From JBBQER01 sp052148155 (GTDB lineage Bacteria; Actinomycetota; Acidimicrobiia; IMCC26256; PALSA-610): 15,105 nt of DNA. The stretch covers positions 1-15,105 of the forward strand of contig JBKQIY010000071.1 of NCBI GenBank assembly GCA_052148155.1, written 5' to 3'. A program made the translations under genes and the position numbers. This document shows, piece by piece, positions 14,773-15,105 of the stretch; the stretch's first letter is position 1, and every line of letters starts with the position of its first letter. Under the pieces are notes generated by a model. The model saw only the letters and a list, made by a program, of their open reading frames with translations. It did not search any database and was not told the DNA's origin.

Positions 14773-14831
14773 GCCCTCCTGGTGGGGGAAACTGTGCTTG
14801 TCGAGAGCCAGTCGCCTACACGCAGGAGGGC
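14773..14831 (+). promoter_or_regulatory. Inverted repeat that would mask the transposase ribosome site
   Basis: GCCCTCCTG (14773-14781) is the exact reverse complement of CAGGAGGGC (14823-14831), which contains the AGGAGG of the transposase. The intervening 41 bases form the loop. A transcript entering from outside the element would carry both arms and could fold to hide the ribosome site. A transcript starting inside the loop would carry only the second arm. Confidence 0.6.
14824..14829 (+). promoter_or_regulatory. Ribosome binding site of the IS1380 transposase
   Basis: AGGAGG lies 11 nt before the ATG at 14841. The spacing is rather long, which may itself keep translation low. Confidence 0.6.
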
Positions 14832-14840
14832 ACTTCCGAG

Positions 14841-15105
14841 ATGAAGCGTATTACGAGACGTCCGCGAGTGTTGGTGACCGGTGGCGGTAAGGATGTTGTC
14901 GCGCATGCGGGTGCTCGCGTGTTGTGTGATCTGGCCGACGAGGTCGGTCTTTCGGAAGGGTTGTCGGCGGCGATGGCACCAACGAAGCAGCGTCGGCGTG
15001 GCCATGATCGCGGGCAGGTGCTCGTCGATCTGGCAGTGATGCTCGCCGATGGTGGCGAAGCGATCTCGGATCTTGCGGTGTTACGCGATCAGCCAGTCTT
15101 GTTCG
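14841..15105 (+). CDS. IS1380-family transposase, N-terminal part
   Basis: The first 88 codons of a DDE transposase are open to the window edge. The translation has the features of the IS1380 N-terminus: RPRVLVTGGGKDVVAHAG, then GARVLCDLADEVGLSEGLS, APTKQRRRGHDRGQVLVDLA, VMLADGGEAISDLAVLRDQ and PVLF. A full protein of this family is about 430-480 aa, so roughly one fifth is here and the catalytic DDE residues lie outside. No frameshift or stop is seen in this part, so the copy may be intact. The ATG at 14841 follows AGGAGG at 14824-14829. Confidence 0.9.
   Translation, partial: MKRITRRPRVLVTGGGKDVVAHAGARVLCDLADEVGLSEGLSAAMAPTKQRRRGHDRGQVLVDLAVMLADGGEAISDLAVLRDQPVLF

Larger units (their letters stand above)
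14719..15105 (+). mobile_element. IS1380-family element, left part
   Basis: The window ends inside this element. Its transposase start is at 14841. The left boundary is not certain. Near 14719 there is AACCCA (14719-14724) inversely repeated as TGGGTT (14741-14746), and AT-rich sequence around it stands out from its surroundings, so the terminal repeat may start about here. The right end and target duplication lie outside the window. Confidence 0.5.

Noticed and set aside
1..15105. CRISPR array, toxin-antitoxin pair or defence island
   Set aside because: No regularly spaced repeats, no paired small overlapping genes and no nuclease or helicase genes are visible.

Overview
This is a high-GC window with strong GC bias at third codon positions, Shine-Dalgarno sites of the AGGAG/GGGAG type, Thr/Ser-rich linkers behind lipoprotein signals, and a DUF1918 protein. 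Together these suggest an actinobacterium, possibly of the Acidimicrobiia. That placement is inferred from style and gene content; no rRNA or other marker is present.

Layout. Positions 1-258 hold what looks like the broken 3' end of an unidentified plus-strand gene, followed by a spacer. A KimA-type APC-family potassium transporter (834-2789) comes next, then a hairpin and a small EthD-family protein (3010-3315). A minus-strand secreted lipoprotein with two similar halves (3877-4932) sits directly downstream of a decayed IS110-family transposase (about 4947-5810). A plus-strand cupredoxin lipoprotein (6239-6643) faces a minus-strand SAM-dependent methyltransferase (6970-7800). The methyltransferase carries a striking three-block trinucleotide repeat encoding Leu5-Pro14. 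Divergent from it is a DUF1918 domain with a histone H1-like basic tail (8284-8856). After a 1 kb spacer containing a perfect 13-bp inverted repeat comes a ParB/Srx-like small protein (9912-10301). It converges on a large orphan protein (10514-12160) whose first ~40 codons look frameshifted. Then follow a membrane-anchored TPR protein (12606-13352), a converging membrane-anchored helical protein (13656-14108), and the 5' end of an IS1380-family transposase (from 14841) cut by the window edge.

How the genes work together. They do not form an operon or an obvious pathway. Most stand alone, in alternating orientation, with long spacers. Credible intact coding sequence covers only about 57% of the window, which is low for such a genome. 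Two transposases (one dead, one apparently intact so far), a broken gene at the left edge and a probable frameshift all fit an accessory or decaying region. Several products act at the cell envelope: the transporter, two lipoproteins and two membrane-anchored proteins.

I found no convincing new multi-gene system. The most unusual items are the Leu5-Pro14 repeat array, the ribosome-site-sequestering hairpin of the IS1380 element, the basic-tailed DUF1918 protein, the large inverted repeat at 9687-9725 and the unrecognised 548-aa protein.
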